Positions 1 through 13,623 of a DNA stretch of 64,000 nucleotides are shown piece after piece (position 1 is the stretch's first letter; each line of letters opens with the position of its first letter). The DNA is from Chrysomallon squamiferum. Taxonomy: Eukaryota > Mollusca > Gastropoda > Neomphalida > Peltospiridae. The stretch covers positions 16,184,545 through 16,248,544 of the forward strand of contig CM022678.1 of assembly GCA_012295275.1 (NCBI GenBank), given 5' to 3'. A program made the translations under genes and the position numbers. The notes below the pieces were generated by a model that was not told where the DNA came from, did not search any database, and was given only the letters and a program-made list of their open reading frames with translations.

Positions 1-2160
1 AATTATTTTTATGAACTCATAAACACAATTGCTAACCCCCAATCTAGTATAAGAATAAAACTTATAAAAATGAAAATTATTTTTGAAATTTTAGATTTTG
101 AGACAGAGAAAAGAAGAAACTCAGGTTAAACTAAACATTCAGTAAGTATTATTTTAATATTTTTCAGTTTGTTAATGAACTTGAATCTGCATTTTTAATT
201 TATATATAATAACTTCTTTTTTTATAATGTTTTTCAATTATGCACTTATAATTTATTTTGAGTTTGAATTATAATAAAACTATAAGATTCAGATTTAAAC
301 AGAAATGAAGAAAAAGTACAATAAATTTATTATGAGTTACTTATTAAACAACTTAAGTTTATTTGTTGTATTTTTATTATTTTGTATTTGCAGATATATT
401 TTTTTGTAGCACATGTTTTTCTGCTTTTTCAGATCACATATTTTCCAAATGATTATTTTTTATATTATTATTCTGAATAATTTTGTTAGTTTAAAGAGCA
501 TTCTCCATAAATTGCCCATTTATTCTCTGTTTCACTTTTTTTTAAATGATATATATTTGGTGTTGTCTTTTTTAATAAAACAATTTTAAATGTAATAATA
601 AAAAAATGTTCAGTATATATGTAAAAGCAATGTATTTAATAATAATAATAATAAAATTATAATAATATTGATTAAAAGAATATTTAAAAAAAACACAACT
701 AATAATAGCTAAATAAAAACCAGATATTTAAATACCTACAATTAATTTGCACAAACAGTCATTAGCTTGAATTGTTTTGAGTTTACTGCTTAAAATGATT
801 GGTTTAACTTTAACATTATATCTAGAGTCATTAAATACAAACATTTTCTTTTTTTTTTCCATGGAGTTGTCTTAAATATATTTTTTATAAAACATTTTTT
901 TAAACTTCAATGCTTGTTTATGTGATTATATTTTCCACAATTTTCACCACAGGCCTGTATTATCAAGTGGTGAGTTTGGAGTAAAGTAAATAAATGTGGC
1001 TTCTCTCTTTTGGTTTTTATATTTTTCATTTTGAGCACATGCACAATTGTTTTGTTTTTTTCTTTGTTTCATCTCTCTAAAATCCACAAAACTATTAATA
1101 TATTAATTATTGAATTAAAACTTTAACAGTTTTAATTAACATTGCTTTTCATAATGAAGTTGAGTAAGTTGTGCTGTTGTTAGTCAAAAAAAATTCTCCC
1201 TTTTTTTAAATAGATTTTAATATAGAATAGGATTTTTTTTTTTTCAAATTATTTTTTTTATTTGACTCCTGCTTATATGTAGTAAATATAGAATTAACTT
1301 TTTTTTTTCTCAACCCAATTTTAAAAAAGAAACATAAATCTCTAAATTATTTTGTATTTCTTTAACAATATACCAGAATCATTTAATGAGATTTTATAGT
1401 GAAGATTATTGGATTTTTTATTTGTTTGTTTTTGGTAGATAAAAGTTTCAGAAATCCATTTATAAAAAGAAAATTGTTTCTAGGGTAGTTTAATACAGAT
1501 GCTTAATTGACTTTCTTTTTTCATTTACACTTTACTAATTAAATAAAAAGTAAAAATAAATCTGGAGATAAGTTTGCAAATTATTTTTAAAATTAACATT
1601 TAAGATGATTAAAATAGGTTTTAAAATAAAAGAATCTACACATTCAAAGAAGTACTTTCTTTATGTGTTTGAATTGTAAAAAAAAAAGTATACATATATA
1701 TATATTAAAAAAGAGAGACGAAAAAAATTGAATAAATGAAACTAATAAGAGTTAGAATAAGAAAGATTAATTTTATTTTTATTATTAAATTTATCAGTGA
1801 CAGATTTATATCATATTTTTGCATTGGTTATTTCTCTATAAAAATTATCTGTAATTTTAAGAAATAATCATTTATGAAAAGATTTTAAACCTGAAGAAGT
1901 GAAGGGACAGTAATTATTTATTATTTCTTTTAGGAAAATTAATTTATAAGTTTAAAAAATATATCTAAATATATGAAGATATGAAGAAAAAACATTAATT
2001 TAGGAAATTATGGTCCTGTAGAGGAAATGAATATTAGACTTTAGAAAAATTCATTAAAAAGGAAGAGGATAACTTCATTTAAAAATGTCTCCAGAAACAT
2101 TTAGTAAAGTTTTAATTCTAGCTTTTAGTGAGTGTGTTTCTTTCTGTCTGCTTGTTACAG
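1..2160. other. AT-rich stretch, no supported gene
   Basis: Very AT-rich DNA with homopolymer runs and short ATT repeats. If the gene whose 3' exons start at 2161 extends leftward, this is one of its introns. The only exon-like interval noticed was a 17-nt piece at 953-969, which is too short to support. Confidence 0.5.
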
Positions 2161-2198
2161 CTTGTTTCCTCCTTGCCAGAGTGAACCCTATGTACCAA
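2161..2198 (+). CDS. unrecognised gene, exon a (38 nt)
   Basis: Acceptor after cttgttacag and donor gtaagt. It enters with one base completing a codon, encodes LFPPCQSEPYVP and leaves in phase 1, as the next exon requires. It is the leftmost exon I can support. Confidence 0.55.
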
Positions 2199-5100
2199 GT
2201 AAGTTGACTCGTCACTGTTTTCATGTCCTCCATGTTAGAGGGTAATGTACATAGTAAATTTATAGCAAGCACATGATTGAATGAATCATGTAAACCAGTA
2301 CCCCTAAGACATAATTAAAATATATTTTGTAAAATGAAGTAATATTCTGATGATATTTTTCTATACTTCCAAGTTATCTTTTATGTGTTTTGTTTCTTTG
2401 TAATGTATCTTAACTAGTAGTGAAGAATGACAGCAAATGTGTACAAAATGTCTGGTAACTAGCATTCTGCTGTAGTCATAGTGTTATCATATGGACCTGT
2501 ATAGGATGGACATGTTTGCACTTTAAAGTTTTGTTAGATAAAATGCAGCTACCATTTCATGAATGCTGCTAAAAGAAAAAAAGAACAATAAAAAAAATAA
2601 AATAAATAAAATGAAGAATAATAATAAATAAATAAAAATAATAATTAAAAATAAACTATTCAAGTTGCATTGGCATTCAGATATATCTTGTAACTGTTTT
2701 ATCGTAATACTTTGTTCTAAGTGATAAAATAATAACAATAAAATAATAACTTGGAAGTATAAAATATTTTTTGTAACATTTTGTTCTTTAAAACAAAGAG
2801 GGACATAATACAACCAAACAATATGGTATTGTATAATTTTTTGTTTTTGTTTTTGTTTTTACTTTCTAGATTTCTGTTTGGTTATTTTATAAAGCATAAA
2901 CACTTAAATACTGCTTACGGCATATTAAATAATTAAAGGAAGTCTTCTGCATTATTTTTAATGTCAGTTACATTTGTAGTTTCTTTTTGTATTTTTTTTT
3001 TTTTTTACTTTCTTGCACATACTTTTAAATTCAGTTATTGTTTTCTTTATTTTTATTATTATTTGGTCTTTTTGTGTTTTTTACACTTATGGTTAATAAT
3101 AATTACAAAACAATTGTAACAAAAATGACAACAGAAATAAAGAAAAAGGTAACACAGATGATGATAATGAGTAATAATAAAGGTAATGGTGATAGTAAAG
3201 GTAATTATAATAATTAAACTATATATATATATATATTTTAAAATGATATATATTTGGTGTTACTATATTAGTAATAATTCTCTGAAAATACAAGGTGGCT
3301 GACTAAAGTTTTTGATTTTTAGTGAAGCAATACTTTAAAAAAATACATCTTGATAATATAATTCCTGCAGACAATTTACATTTTTATCTATATATAAAAA
3401 AAAAAAATTTGACATTATACAAAATTATGCATTAAAAACTATTTAAATTTCTCTATGCAAAAATATGTCAAAATGTTCTTCATATATATATATATATATA
3501 CATTCCTACATAAAAACAAATATGTAGGAGACAGTAATTTCTATAAGATAAGAGAAAAAAAATGTGTTTGTGTGTGTGTGTGTGTAAAAGAAACCAAGGA
3601 AAATAACAAAAATCACCTAATTTTAATTATGCTCATTTATTACTAGAAAAGATTGACAATCACTTGAAATGCTTAAAATGTTATACTCACTTTGCCATAT
3701 AACCAAACACACATTTTCATTAACTATTTAAATAAAATATTTATTTGTTGTTACTATTTTAACATTAAAATTTTATATATAAACTATAAAGAGATGGTAA
3801 ATTTTAAAAAAAAGTTTTTTAATGTGTATTTTATTTTATTTTATTTTTTAAATAAAGCAAAAAAATTGTATTAATAACTTTTATAAACCTTTTATTAATA
3901 TTAAAATAACACTGACATATATTTTTTTTTTTTTTCACTATTACCATTTTAGACTGAATAAAATTTTCACATAAAATTTTAGCAATTTAATATTTTGCTT
4001 AAATTTTTTTTTTTATCTTTATTTTTTAACTATTTATTAATATTATTATCTTTATTTTTTTTTTAATTAATGTTTTTTCTTAATTTATTATTATTTGAGT
4101 TATGAAATTTAAATGGGTGAATGAAAGGAACGGGTAATAAGACATTTTGTTTAATTATAGCTCGTGTGTATGGTGACTATGAGTCTAGTGTTTATGGCAG
4201 TGACGAAGAGCACATTCGATCACCAGGTACAAAACAATATCTGTATTAAATTTTTATTTTAATAGATATTAACTGTTTAGAATCGTGTGATTATGTGCTT
4301 CAGAATCTGTGGCTTTCTTAAAAGAAACATGTTACGCTTAGCTACAAATTTAATTATATTTAATTAACTTTGCATCAGTTGCATAAATGTTCTTTAAATA
4401 TTTAAATAAAATTTGTAGCTGTGGCATAATTACTATTTAATAATATAATACTCTTTAAATAAATAATTTTTGTAGCTGTAGCGTAAATACTTTTTAATAA
4501 AATAGTGTTCTGTCTGTTTTTTTTAAATATTTTTAATTCCAAAAATATTTAATTGTTATTTTTGTGTAGATTAATTTCAGTATAATAATTTGCCTCCAAG
4601 TAGTAAAACCAGTTTTTATTTTTTATTTTTTATTTATTTTTTGACTGCACACCTTTCACCATTAACATATTAATTGTTTCAATGCATACTAATCTAAATG
4701 CATATTCATGAAAAGATGTCACTATTGGTATGTTCTCTCGCCTTTTTAATGTAAATGTAAAAAATTATTTACTTCAGAGATAAATGTAGTAACATCTATG
4801 GTCATTGCAAATGTTTCATTTAATATGTAAAATATGAATGCAGAAGATGCTGCCATTTGTAATTTCAACTTGTTATTTATTTATTTATTTGTCTTTTTTA
4901 GCTTAGCTTTATTATTATTGTTATGTTGTTGATGATGATGGTCATCATGATGATGATTATTATTATTATTATTACAGCTATTATTATTGTTGTATTCTAG
5001 AACTGGACAGATATTGGCTAATGCAATCCAAAACAAATTTTAACTTTCAGAATAACATGTTACTTTTATTTATTTCTCTATTTCTTGGTTATAAATCTAA

Positions 5101-6595
5101 ATTAATTAGACACATTTGTGGATGCTATACTTTCTAATTATTTTTCTGATTATATAAAGAGTTATACTTCTTTAATTTAATTATGCAGTTTAAATGACGT
5201 AACAGAAAAACTAATTACATGCTCCATTTTTAAGTAATTATTATAATCTATAACAGAATGTTTGTGATTGCTATATTATAGTTTTAAAACTCATATATAC
5301 ATAAATATTAAATAATACACATTTTTAACTATATTATGGGAATAAGACATTAAAGTTAAAATGTTTATTATAAATTTAGAACATATTATTTAATGCATTT
5401 TGAAAAACAATTTTAAAAAAGCCACCGTGCAGTTTATAAGAAAGAATATTGCCTTGATTTTATACTTTTTACATATATGTTGCTTCCACTTGATACATGT
5501 AAAACTTCAAATTTAAAAAATAACAATGATAATACCAGTGCTGTTTATAAGAAAGAATATAATAATTTCATGCTTTTTAGATGTTAATTTATGTGATTAA
5601 CTTCTTAATCTCTCTTTGGATATTAAATATTCCATTTCTTGCTTTCTTGATATTCCTTCCCATACTTTTCCCATGCATTTTAAAGTAATAATAATAGTAA
5701 CTTAGCTGTTTATAAGAAGGAGTATCACCATGATTTCATGCTTTTTATGTAATTAATTTCTTAATCTCTCCACAGATATTAAATATTCAATTTCTTGCTT
5801 TCTTGATTTTCTTACATATTTTTCTTTCTATTTAAAGTGGTTAATTGTATTTTTCAGTTTATAAATTTAAAAATTTCTGCTTTCTTGATTTTCTTAGATA
5901 TTTTTCTTTCTATTTAAAGTGTTTAATTGTATTTTTCAGTTGGCCAGTCAGGTTTGGAGAGTGATGATGAATTTGAAAGTGTCTCACAAGTCACTGGGCC
6001 AGTAAGTAGAATTTAACTGGCAAAAAAAAAAAATGTTTTTTTTTAAATATTCTGATATTTGTCACAAGCCTGGAAAGTGTTTTCTTTTTATCTGTTTTTG
6101 TTTCACAAGTTTAATTTGTAAAAATTACTTGAACTAGTCTGTCAGTATCTGGAAAGTTGCATCTTACTGTTTTATTTAAATTTTTATTTTGTTGTTTTTC
6201 TTGTTTTTTTTGTTCTTGTTCTTGTTCTTATTATTCTTGTTATTGTTCTTCTTATAATAATAATAATGATAATAATAATAATAATAATAATAATTTAATG
6301 CAGCAACAAAAAGAACAACAACAACAACAATAAAAAAAAAGTGTTGTCATGAATATGTGTCTGAATTTAGCTTTTATCTTGTCTTTTTTAAAAGTGAATT
6401 TTTTTATATTTTAAAAAAAGAAAAATTTAAAGTTTGTTTTATTGCTTATTAATGTTGCCTCAAATACTCTCTTTATTATTGTTTAAAATGTATCCTAGCA
6501 GGTTAGTTTTTAGAATGCATAATAAAAATAATTTGTCATATTTCAGCGAAATCCTGTTTGGAATGTTCCTGATTCAGATGGTTTGTTATATTTTA

Positions 6596-6646
<51 letters not shown>

Positions 6647-7523
6647 CTGAAAAAACTGAAAAACAATATAAAAAAAGAGAAATATATACAGTGATGATTT
6701 TTTTCAGTGTCCTTAATTTATAACAAATATTAGTTCCATACAATTATAGTTATTATTATTTATATATTTTTTCTACCAAACCTTGTTCTAAACATAAAAT
6801 TTATTGATGAATGGCTTTAAATTAAGTAACTTGACTGAAAGAAACTTTATTTTATTTTACGTGGTGGTAAATATATTTTTTTATCATTCATGGTGATAAA
6901 TAATTATAAAATAATCAATGGAATAACAAAAGAATAAGAAATGTTAGTCATCGCATAGGCAACAGTATTAATTAGAACCTAGTATAAGAAATATTTAATT
7001 TTCTATCATTTGCAAACATCAGTATAGCAAGATCTTTCAGGAAATGTTATGATATTTTTAAAAATTACTATATATTTCATCTTCATTATTATAATTGTAA
7101 TTTCCAAAAATGTATTTTTTGTTGTGTTTTCTTAGGTGAAAGTTTTTTCGCACCTAGACCTGGCTTTTCTTCGCCGCAGCCTAACACAGCAGTTAAATCT
7201 AAGCGTAAACCCAAAACTAGGTAAGTACACATGAATACTGGCTCTGATTTCTTATTACCATCTGGTTTATATAATTAATAATGTTGGTTAAAAGTTACAA
7301 TTCTTAGTAATAAAATATATTTCTGTCTCCTATATCATTTTTTTCTTATCTGAATCTCACTCCTTTTCTCTTACTTTATTTCTCTCTCGTTCCATCACTC
7401 TTGCTCGCTCTATCTCTCTCTGTCATCATTCTTTCAGTATCTCTCTTTCTCTATTATTCTTTCAGTATCTCTCTGTCATTCTCTCTCTCTCTGTCATTCT
7501 CTCAGTATCTCTTTTTCTGTCAT

Positions 7524-7554
<31 letters not shown>

Positions 7555-9006
7555 TTCTCTCTCTCAGCTTTTTACTATCTAATGATGTAAACACTTCTAT
7601 TATTCTGATATTCATGAAGAAGAATAATCACCAGGTTCCTTCCATTTAATTTTATTTATTTCAATTTTATTCACTATTGTAATTTTTTTTCAGAGGCCTG
7701 GCAGCCACCTTACCTGCAGATTTTGGTAAACCTTTCAGTTACACCAGTGGACCTTTACCAACAGGAGCACGAGATGGCTTAAGTACATGGGCACCAGGCA
7801 TCGCTTCTGATGCAGAGGTACACAATTAGTACAAAATCAAAACACATCATAGAATAAAAATTAAGTTCAAAATGGGTGTAAGGAAATGAAATTTTGTTTT
7901 ATGAATTGTCTATATTTAATAAAAAAATTAAAAGATAATTATATACTGTCAAAAGACACTTATTAAAATCATAGATTAAAACATTAAAAGGAATCCTTGT
8001 AAAATATGGCAACACTGATTTTATTTTTTGGGAAGATACTTAATAAAGTTAAGACTTCAGTAACAAAGTAAAAGGTATACCAGTTTTGTGATCACAGTAT
8101 ACAGTTATTTTATTCTATTTGTGTTTCTGGTTTTTTTTTTTAAAGGATGAAGTTGCAGTACCAACAGAAACTGTCCAAGTGTCTGTTCATGCTGAACAAC
8201 AAGGCTGGATTTTACCTGACGATTCTGACGCAAGTGTAACTGATTATGCTAATCGTAAGTTACAAATTTAACATCATTCTTTTATTTTTTTGTAATATTC
8301 TTATTTTATGGATATCATCAATTATCACAATTATTATCAGCATAATCATCATTATTTAATATATTTTTAATAAAGATATATATATATATATATATAGAGA
8401 GAGAAAGAGAGAGAGAGATTCATTCACCTAAAACAAAGAACTCAAAAGTGCTGTAAACACAATTTAAGAAAATATCTATATCTATTTATATATATATATA
8501 GGGACATACTTTTCTGAAATACTTGTTGTTACATTCAAAACTCTCTTGTATAAATGTTTTGATATTTGATCTACTGAATTAATAAATTAATAAAATACAA
8601 TGATGCTTTCTAGATGAGTTGAAAGAGAATTTTATAAAAAGTTGCAAACTATTATCATAACATTACTGTCTTGGTATAATTACTTCAAAAGCAGATTTGT
8701 TAAAAATAGACATTTGAATACTTTCCTTGTAAAGAAATACTAAGATACAAGTCAAATTAAAAAAAAAAAATACCATTTGCAGCCTTACATAAAGTTTAAT
8801 GTCTTTTCAAGCAGAAATTAGTGTTATCTACTCCTTCACAGATGCTTACATTAATTTACATTTACGACAAAGTGTTTTGTTGTTGTACACTGAACATTCA
8901 GTGGCCCATGGCTGGTTATTTATATAACTTGGAATAGTTTTACTTCAGTAATTCAGTTCAATATAGCTAGACTGGAGTAACTTAATATGTGTAATAAAAT
9001 GTTCAA

Positions 9007-9065
<59 letters not shown>

Positions 9066-9068
9066 GTT

Positions 9069-9099
<31 letters not shown>

Positions 9100-9897
9100 T
9101 TTTTTTATTTAATTTTTTTTCTTTCTTAATTTTATATTTTAAAAACTGTTTATTTAGTTATTTATTTATTCTATGTTCAGAATAAAGAGGAATGAACTCA
9201 GTCTTGACAGGCATGACTAGAGTAAGACGTCTTTTTTTTTTTTTTTTTTTTTTTTTATAAATGATATCTTTATATTTTAATGTAATATTTGTTTATTTAT
9301 TTTTACTTAAGGTTCAAAAACATACCGGGCAGATCCCAGAGGTCAGTAGCTAATTAATTTTTAATCTTTTATAATTATATATACAGTTTTGTACTAGTGA
9401 AATTAATTCAATGAATGCAATAATAGACTTTATTTGTATATTATTCTAAGTTTGTTTTGTTGTTTTTTTTTTTTTAATATTAATTTAAATTTAATTTAAA
9501 ATAAAATGTTAATTTTAATTTTTAATCATGACAGATAAAAATTAGAAAATGGTGCTACTTTTTTGTTTCACTAATGGGCTGTTAACTGGTTTCATAAACA
9601 TCAAAATTTTTTCATACTTATGGATGAAATTATCGTGGGTTTTTTTCTGAATATAATTTATGTAAAGTAATTCATTAAACATGATGATAAATTTCCTGTT
9701 TATTCAGAACATTCTTGTACACTTGTTTGAGCAAAGGGATTGGTAAGTGGATGTGATTTAAATAAGGGAGCAGTCATTTTTTCATAATCATTAGATGTTT
9801 GAAAAGCCGATAAAGAGAAATTAATAAGTATAACTATTATTTTAATTAAATTATTCAGGTGTTCTTTTTTTAATTTTTTTATTTTTCAGCATATTAA
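2161..9897 (+). CDS. 3' part of an unrecognised multi-exon gene (9 exons)
   Basis: Nine short exons with good AG and GT borders join in one open frame of about 185 residues. They are 2161-2198, 4161-4226, 5940-6001, 6547-6580, 7136-7220, 7694-7817, 8146-8254, 9312-9341 and 9890-9897. The peptide is hydrophilic, acidic and rich in Ser, Pro and Asp, with one basic patch (KSKRKPK) and no visible membrane segment or Cys pattern. It looks like a disordered C-terminal tail. Segments include YGDYESSVYGSDEE, FGKPFSYTSGPLP and QQGWILPDDSDAS. The 5' part lies outside the window. I do not recognise the family and assign no function. Consistent phases across eight introns are the main support. Confidence 0.72.
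4161..4226 (+). CDS. unrecognised gene, exon b
   Basis: Acceptor after ttaattatag, donor gtacaa, phase 1 in and out. Encodes an acidic Tyr/Ser segment (RVYGDYESSVYGSDEEHIRS). Confidence 0.7.
5940..6001 (+). CDS. unrecognised gene, exon c
   Basis: Acceptor after atttttcag, donor gtaagt. Enters phase 1 and leaves phase 0. Encodes GQSGLESDDEFESVSQVTGP. The upstream intron contains partial direct repeats of its own sequence (a pyrimidine-rich block around 5750-5830 recurs at 5870-5935). Confidence 0.72.
6547..6580 (+). CDS. unrecognised gene, exon d (34 nt)
   Basis: Acceptor after atatttcag, donor gtttgt (weak). Encodes RNPVWNVPDSD and leaves in phase 1, joining the next exon as Gly. The donor is followed 16 bases later by a (TTA)n tract. 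Confidence 0.65.
7136..7220 (+). CDS. unrecognised gene, exon e
   Basis: Acceptor after ttttcttag, donor gtaagt; phase 1 in, phase 2 out. Encodes ESFFAPRPGFSSPQPNTAV followed by the basic run KSKRKPKT, a possible nuclear-localisation-like or binding patch. Confidence 0.72.
7694..7817 (+). CDS. unrecognised gene, exon f
   Basis: Acceptor after ttttttcag, donor gtacac. The longest exon of this tail. Encodes GLAATLPADFGKPFSYTSG and then PLPTGARDGLSTWAPG, a Gly/Pro-rich low-complexity stretch and probably the most searchable part of the protein. Confidence 0.75.
8146..8254 (+). CDS. unrecognised gene, exon g
   Basis: Acceptor after tttttaaag, donor gtaagt; phase 0 in, phase 1 out. Encodes DEVAVPTETVQVSVHAEQQG and then WILPDDSDASVTDYAN. 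Confidence 0.75.
9312..9341 (+). CDS. unrecognised gene, exon h (30 nt)
   Basis: Acceptor after tttacttaag, donor gtcagt, phase 1 in and out. Encodes SKTYRADPR. A small symmetric exon that could be skipped without shifting frame. Confidence 0.6.
9890..9897 (+). CDS. unrecognised gene, terminal coding exon with stop
   Basis: After acceptor atttttcag the frame reads Ala-Tyr-stop (TAA at 9895-9897). The rest of the exon would be 3' UTR. Confidence 0.55.
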
Positions 9898-12169
9898 GCT
9901 ACTGAGAAAGAACTGATGCATTTTGTCATAATCTGCCAAGATGGAGAAATGTACATCATATTATTATATTACAATCAGTTTTCTTTCAATTCATATTATT
10001 TTAAATTTTTTTTTTTTTTTTTTTTAAATTTATATTTAAAATAAACCTATATTTTTAATCATAGTAAAAAATAAGAAAATAGTAAGTATCAGTAGATATT
10101 CATAATGATAGTAAATATGTTTGTAATCATGTCTGTACAGATATTTTGTGAAAGTTCTTGCATTGTTAGAATATAGTTCAGATTAGCAGTTTTAAAACAT
10201 TTTAGAATGTTCATACTCCTTAAAATTTTACAATATTTTCTTGAAATACATAAATTGTAGAAACCAAAAGAGAAATGAAGTCAGAAATTGACAAAATCTG
10301 TATAACAATAAAGAGTATATTTGATAACCATGCTGGAGGTTTCATTGTGTAGGTATCCCTGGTTACAAATCACTGCAGCAGATCGTACTAGCCTCTGACA
10401 ATCAGTTATTGTAAACACACAATCATCAGATTTAACACTTCAAGCTTCCAGCACTTACCAAAAATATTTTTTCTTCTTTTTTTCTTACTTACTTTCTTTT
10501 TCTTTTTAGGATGTTGTACTTGATTGTATCTGATTTCATGTAGTAAACTTAAATACCTGTCCTAGAAATAATGTTTCAATACTAACTTTGCATACTATTG
10601 TAATTTTTCAAATAAAAACACAGTCAGTACAAAGATTCCTATTAATTGGTTGACTTCATTTAATAGTTACTGATCTGTTTTATAAGCTTATATTTTTTTT
10701 CTAAAGGGGCAGAAAAATTATTTTAAAATGTGATTATTGTTACTAAGTTATTAATTATGTGTCTTTGGATGCAGTGTCTGAATCCTGACTTTGTATCCTG
10801 TTACAGTTTATCAAATCAAAATAGAACCTTTATAAAGGTTCATATTAATGGTTATTTGGTTTATTTGGTAAAATTGACAAAAGCCAAACAGAAATAATAA
10901 TAACAATAATATTAAGAATAAAATATAATAAAAATATAATAAGAATAAAATATAATAAAAAATAATAAATAAATAAAAATAATTTAAAAATAGTAAAATA
11001 AAAATAATTTAAAAATAGTAAAATAAAATAATATTAAAAATGTTAATATTGATGTTTAACTGTTTGTCGTGAATTATCTGCCCTTGGTAAAGTTGTAAAA
11101 CTCTTTACTATAGTTACTGAACTGTTTTGCAAAGTTAATATTAAAAAAAAAAAAAAATCACATCTGTATTTAAACTTTTTTTATTAGTTTAAATTCTGTT
11201 GTGATATCTGTGATATTTTTAGAAAATATTTTAACAGTTTTTGTATTATTATTTTTACATTTTGTAATAAAATATTTTAGTTTTATTTAGTTGTTTGTTT
11301 GCATATAACAAAACAATTCATTTGCCTTAAACAGCCATGCCATACACAGAAACTGTTCTGATGTTGTGTAACATTGAGTTTAACACATACAACCATGGAA
11401 TCCACAGAAACATTTACTTGGATGATGGGAACATACTGGCACATAATAAAATATATAATAAAGTAAATGCATAATCCAACATTCACATATGATATGGATA
11501 TGGTCAAACAATGACCATGATAAACAGTTAATTTAATCACTTTTGTCAATATATGTATATTAATAAACACACTTTGCACTCTTATGTAGTTACAGTAAGA
11601 GTACAGCTATCATTTGACTCAGATTGACAGGTGGATTATTTGAAGGTATTATATAAATAAACAAATTAGGAAAAAAAAAAAATATCATGTAATATCTAAT
11701 CAACTGAATAGCATGTATAAACTTGTGCTGTTTAACAAAAGAATATGGCACCAACAGATTTTGTTGTATTCCACATATGTAAGCATTAATATGTCCTCTG
11801 AACGAATAATAATAAAAATAATTAAAAGTGAAAAAATGTATATCTTATATTGTCACCAAGGAATGGAATAAATGTATTTTCAATGCAATTTATGTTAGTT
11901 ATAGTGTTCAGAGCAATTCTTTTTCAAAATGAACTTCATAGAGAGATTAGTAGATTTAGTAATAACATAATAAACATAATTCAGTAATATGTGTTTATTG
12001 TCCATTCAGCTTTTACCTCTCCTTTTCAGATGTTTAGTTTTTACATGTGAAATGATTCTTTATATATCCATATATTAATTAATATATATACATATATATA
12101 TATATATATGTATGTGTGTATACAAAGAAAAAAAAAGAAAAAGAAAGAAACTCAAAAGGCATTTTTCTT
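9898..12169 (+). other. probable 3' UTR of the unrecognised gene, then spacer
   Basis: AT-rich non-coding DNA. AATAAA hexamers occur at 10307-10312 and 10611-10616, and either could end the transcript. No coding signal was seen beyond this. Confidence 0.35.
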
Positions 12170-12389
12170 TTTTAAACCGTAAAAGTACCTCTTTACCTTC
12201 ACCCATATTCATATCGATCATATACGAAAATTAACGAACGTTTACGAATTCATTTCGGTTAATATCGGACAACATCGGAATAGGAAAACCAGACTAGTTA
12301 CCATTACGTTTCCGCTCCATTTCACATGCCTAAGAAGTGACAAAAGATATTGTTCGCATATTCTGGCTTATTCTTTTTGTTATGAACAG
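12170..12389 (+). promoter_or_regulatory. CpG-retaining patch ending in a splice donor; candidate promoter / 5' UTR exon
   Basis: Unlike the surrounding AT desert, this stretch has many CpG dinucleotides (about 12190-12360). It ends in tatgaacag followed by gtgaga, a good donor. No long open frame is present. It could be the first non-coding exon and promoter of the SULF gene, whose coding start lies in an exon preceded by an acceptor 10 kb downstream. It could also belong to an unrelated transcript. Confidence 0.3.
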
Positions 12390-13566
12390 GTGAGACATGT
12401 TACTTTAAGTAGCTAAAACTCTTTGTCGAATCTAATAATTTGTAGGCAATTATTATGTTATTATTTTAAAAATGGTTTTACTTGATATTTTTATTTTTTT
12501 TAGATTGCACAGTTTGACAGTCAAAGTTAGCACTTGTTGTTTTTCAGTCTATAAAATAATTTTACGATTATGAATGAAGTTTACCGGGTAAAATTTTCGA
12601 TCGAGACTTTATAATTGCTGTAATACTTTCAAGAGACATCAGTATTACACTTATTAGTTTAGAATGTCAGTCTGTCGTGATTTAATTAGAAAAAAATTAG
12701 CACATTTTTTGTTGTTTTGGCATTATTTTATAAAATACAAAATTAAATTGGTTGTCGACAATTGATCTTGATTCTCAGAAGTTTGATTAGTTTTTGGGGA
12801 GAAAATAACAATACGTGCTACAAAATTTTAACGTCGCACTTTATCGTATTATCATGACTTCTGAAAAAAGAAGAAGAAGAAAATAACTCTTAATCATAGG
12901 ATATAGATGATAGAATAACAGATCATATTCATAAGAAAATAAACTTTTTTCTTTATGAAATATTACTAGAGAACCACAGAATCAGATAATTAAATAATTC
13001 CAAAGAACTAATTCAAACAAATACACATTTAAATCAAGATATTTAGTAAAACAGAAGTGCCATTGTTGTTATATACATAATAGCATCTTTGTCTAACTTT
13101 GTAAAAAATCAGTAGATCAAGAAAAAATTTATGATCCAGAAATTGTACAATAATTCATTACTTGTATTATAAAAGATTATGACTGATAATGACAGAATAC
13201 CCCATTATAATATCAAATAACTATATTTTTGTCTTGTAATTTTTTTTTTTTTTTTGCCTTTCATGGTCTCAAAAGTCACAGCTGAACTGATATCCATGAA
13301 ACAATGGATATTATTATAACTGTATTTAACAATATAATAATTAATACTTATCATCTGCCCCAAAATAAAATTTAGTATATTTATCTATCTATCTATCTAT
13401 CTATGTATATATCTATATATTTAACAGTATTTTATTTATTATTATTATTATTATTATTACATTTTTTATTTGTTTTTTTATTTTATATTTTTAAGTTCTA
13501 TTTATAAGCTATGCAAAATTTAGTTATGTTACCAAAATATTTATTATCATTGTTATTATTATTATT

Positions 13567-13623
<57 letters not shown>

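Noticed and set aside
953-969. 17-nt interval with cacag acceptor and gtgagt donor before the first gene exons
   Set aside because: The phase would fit, but 17 nt gives no coding evidence.
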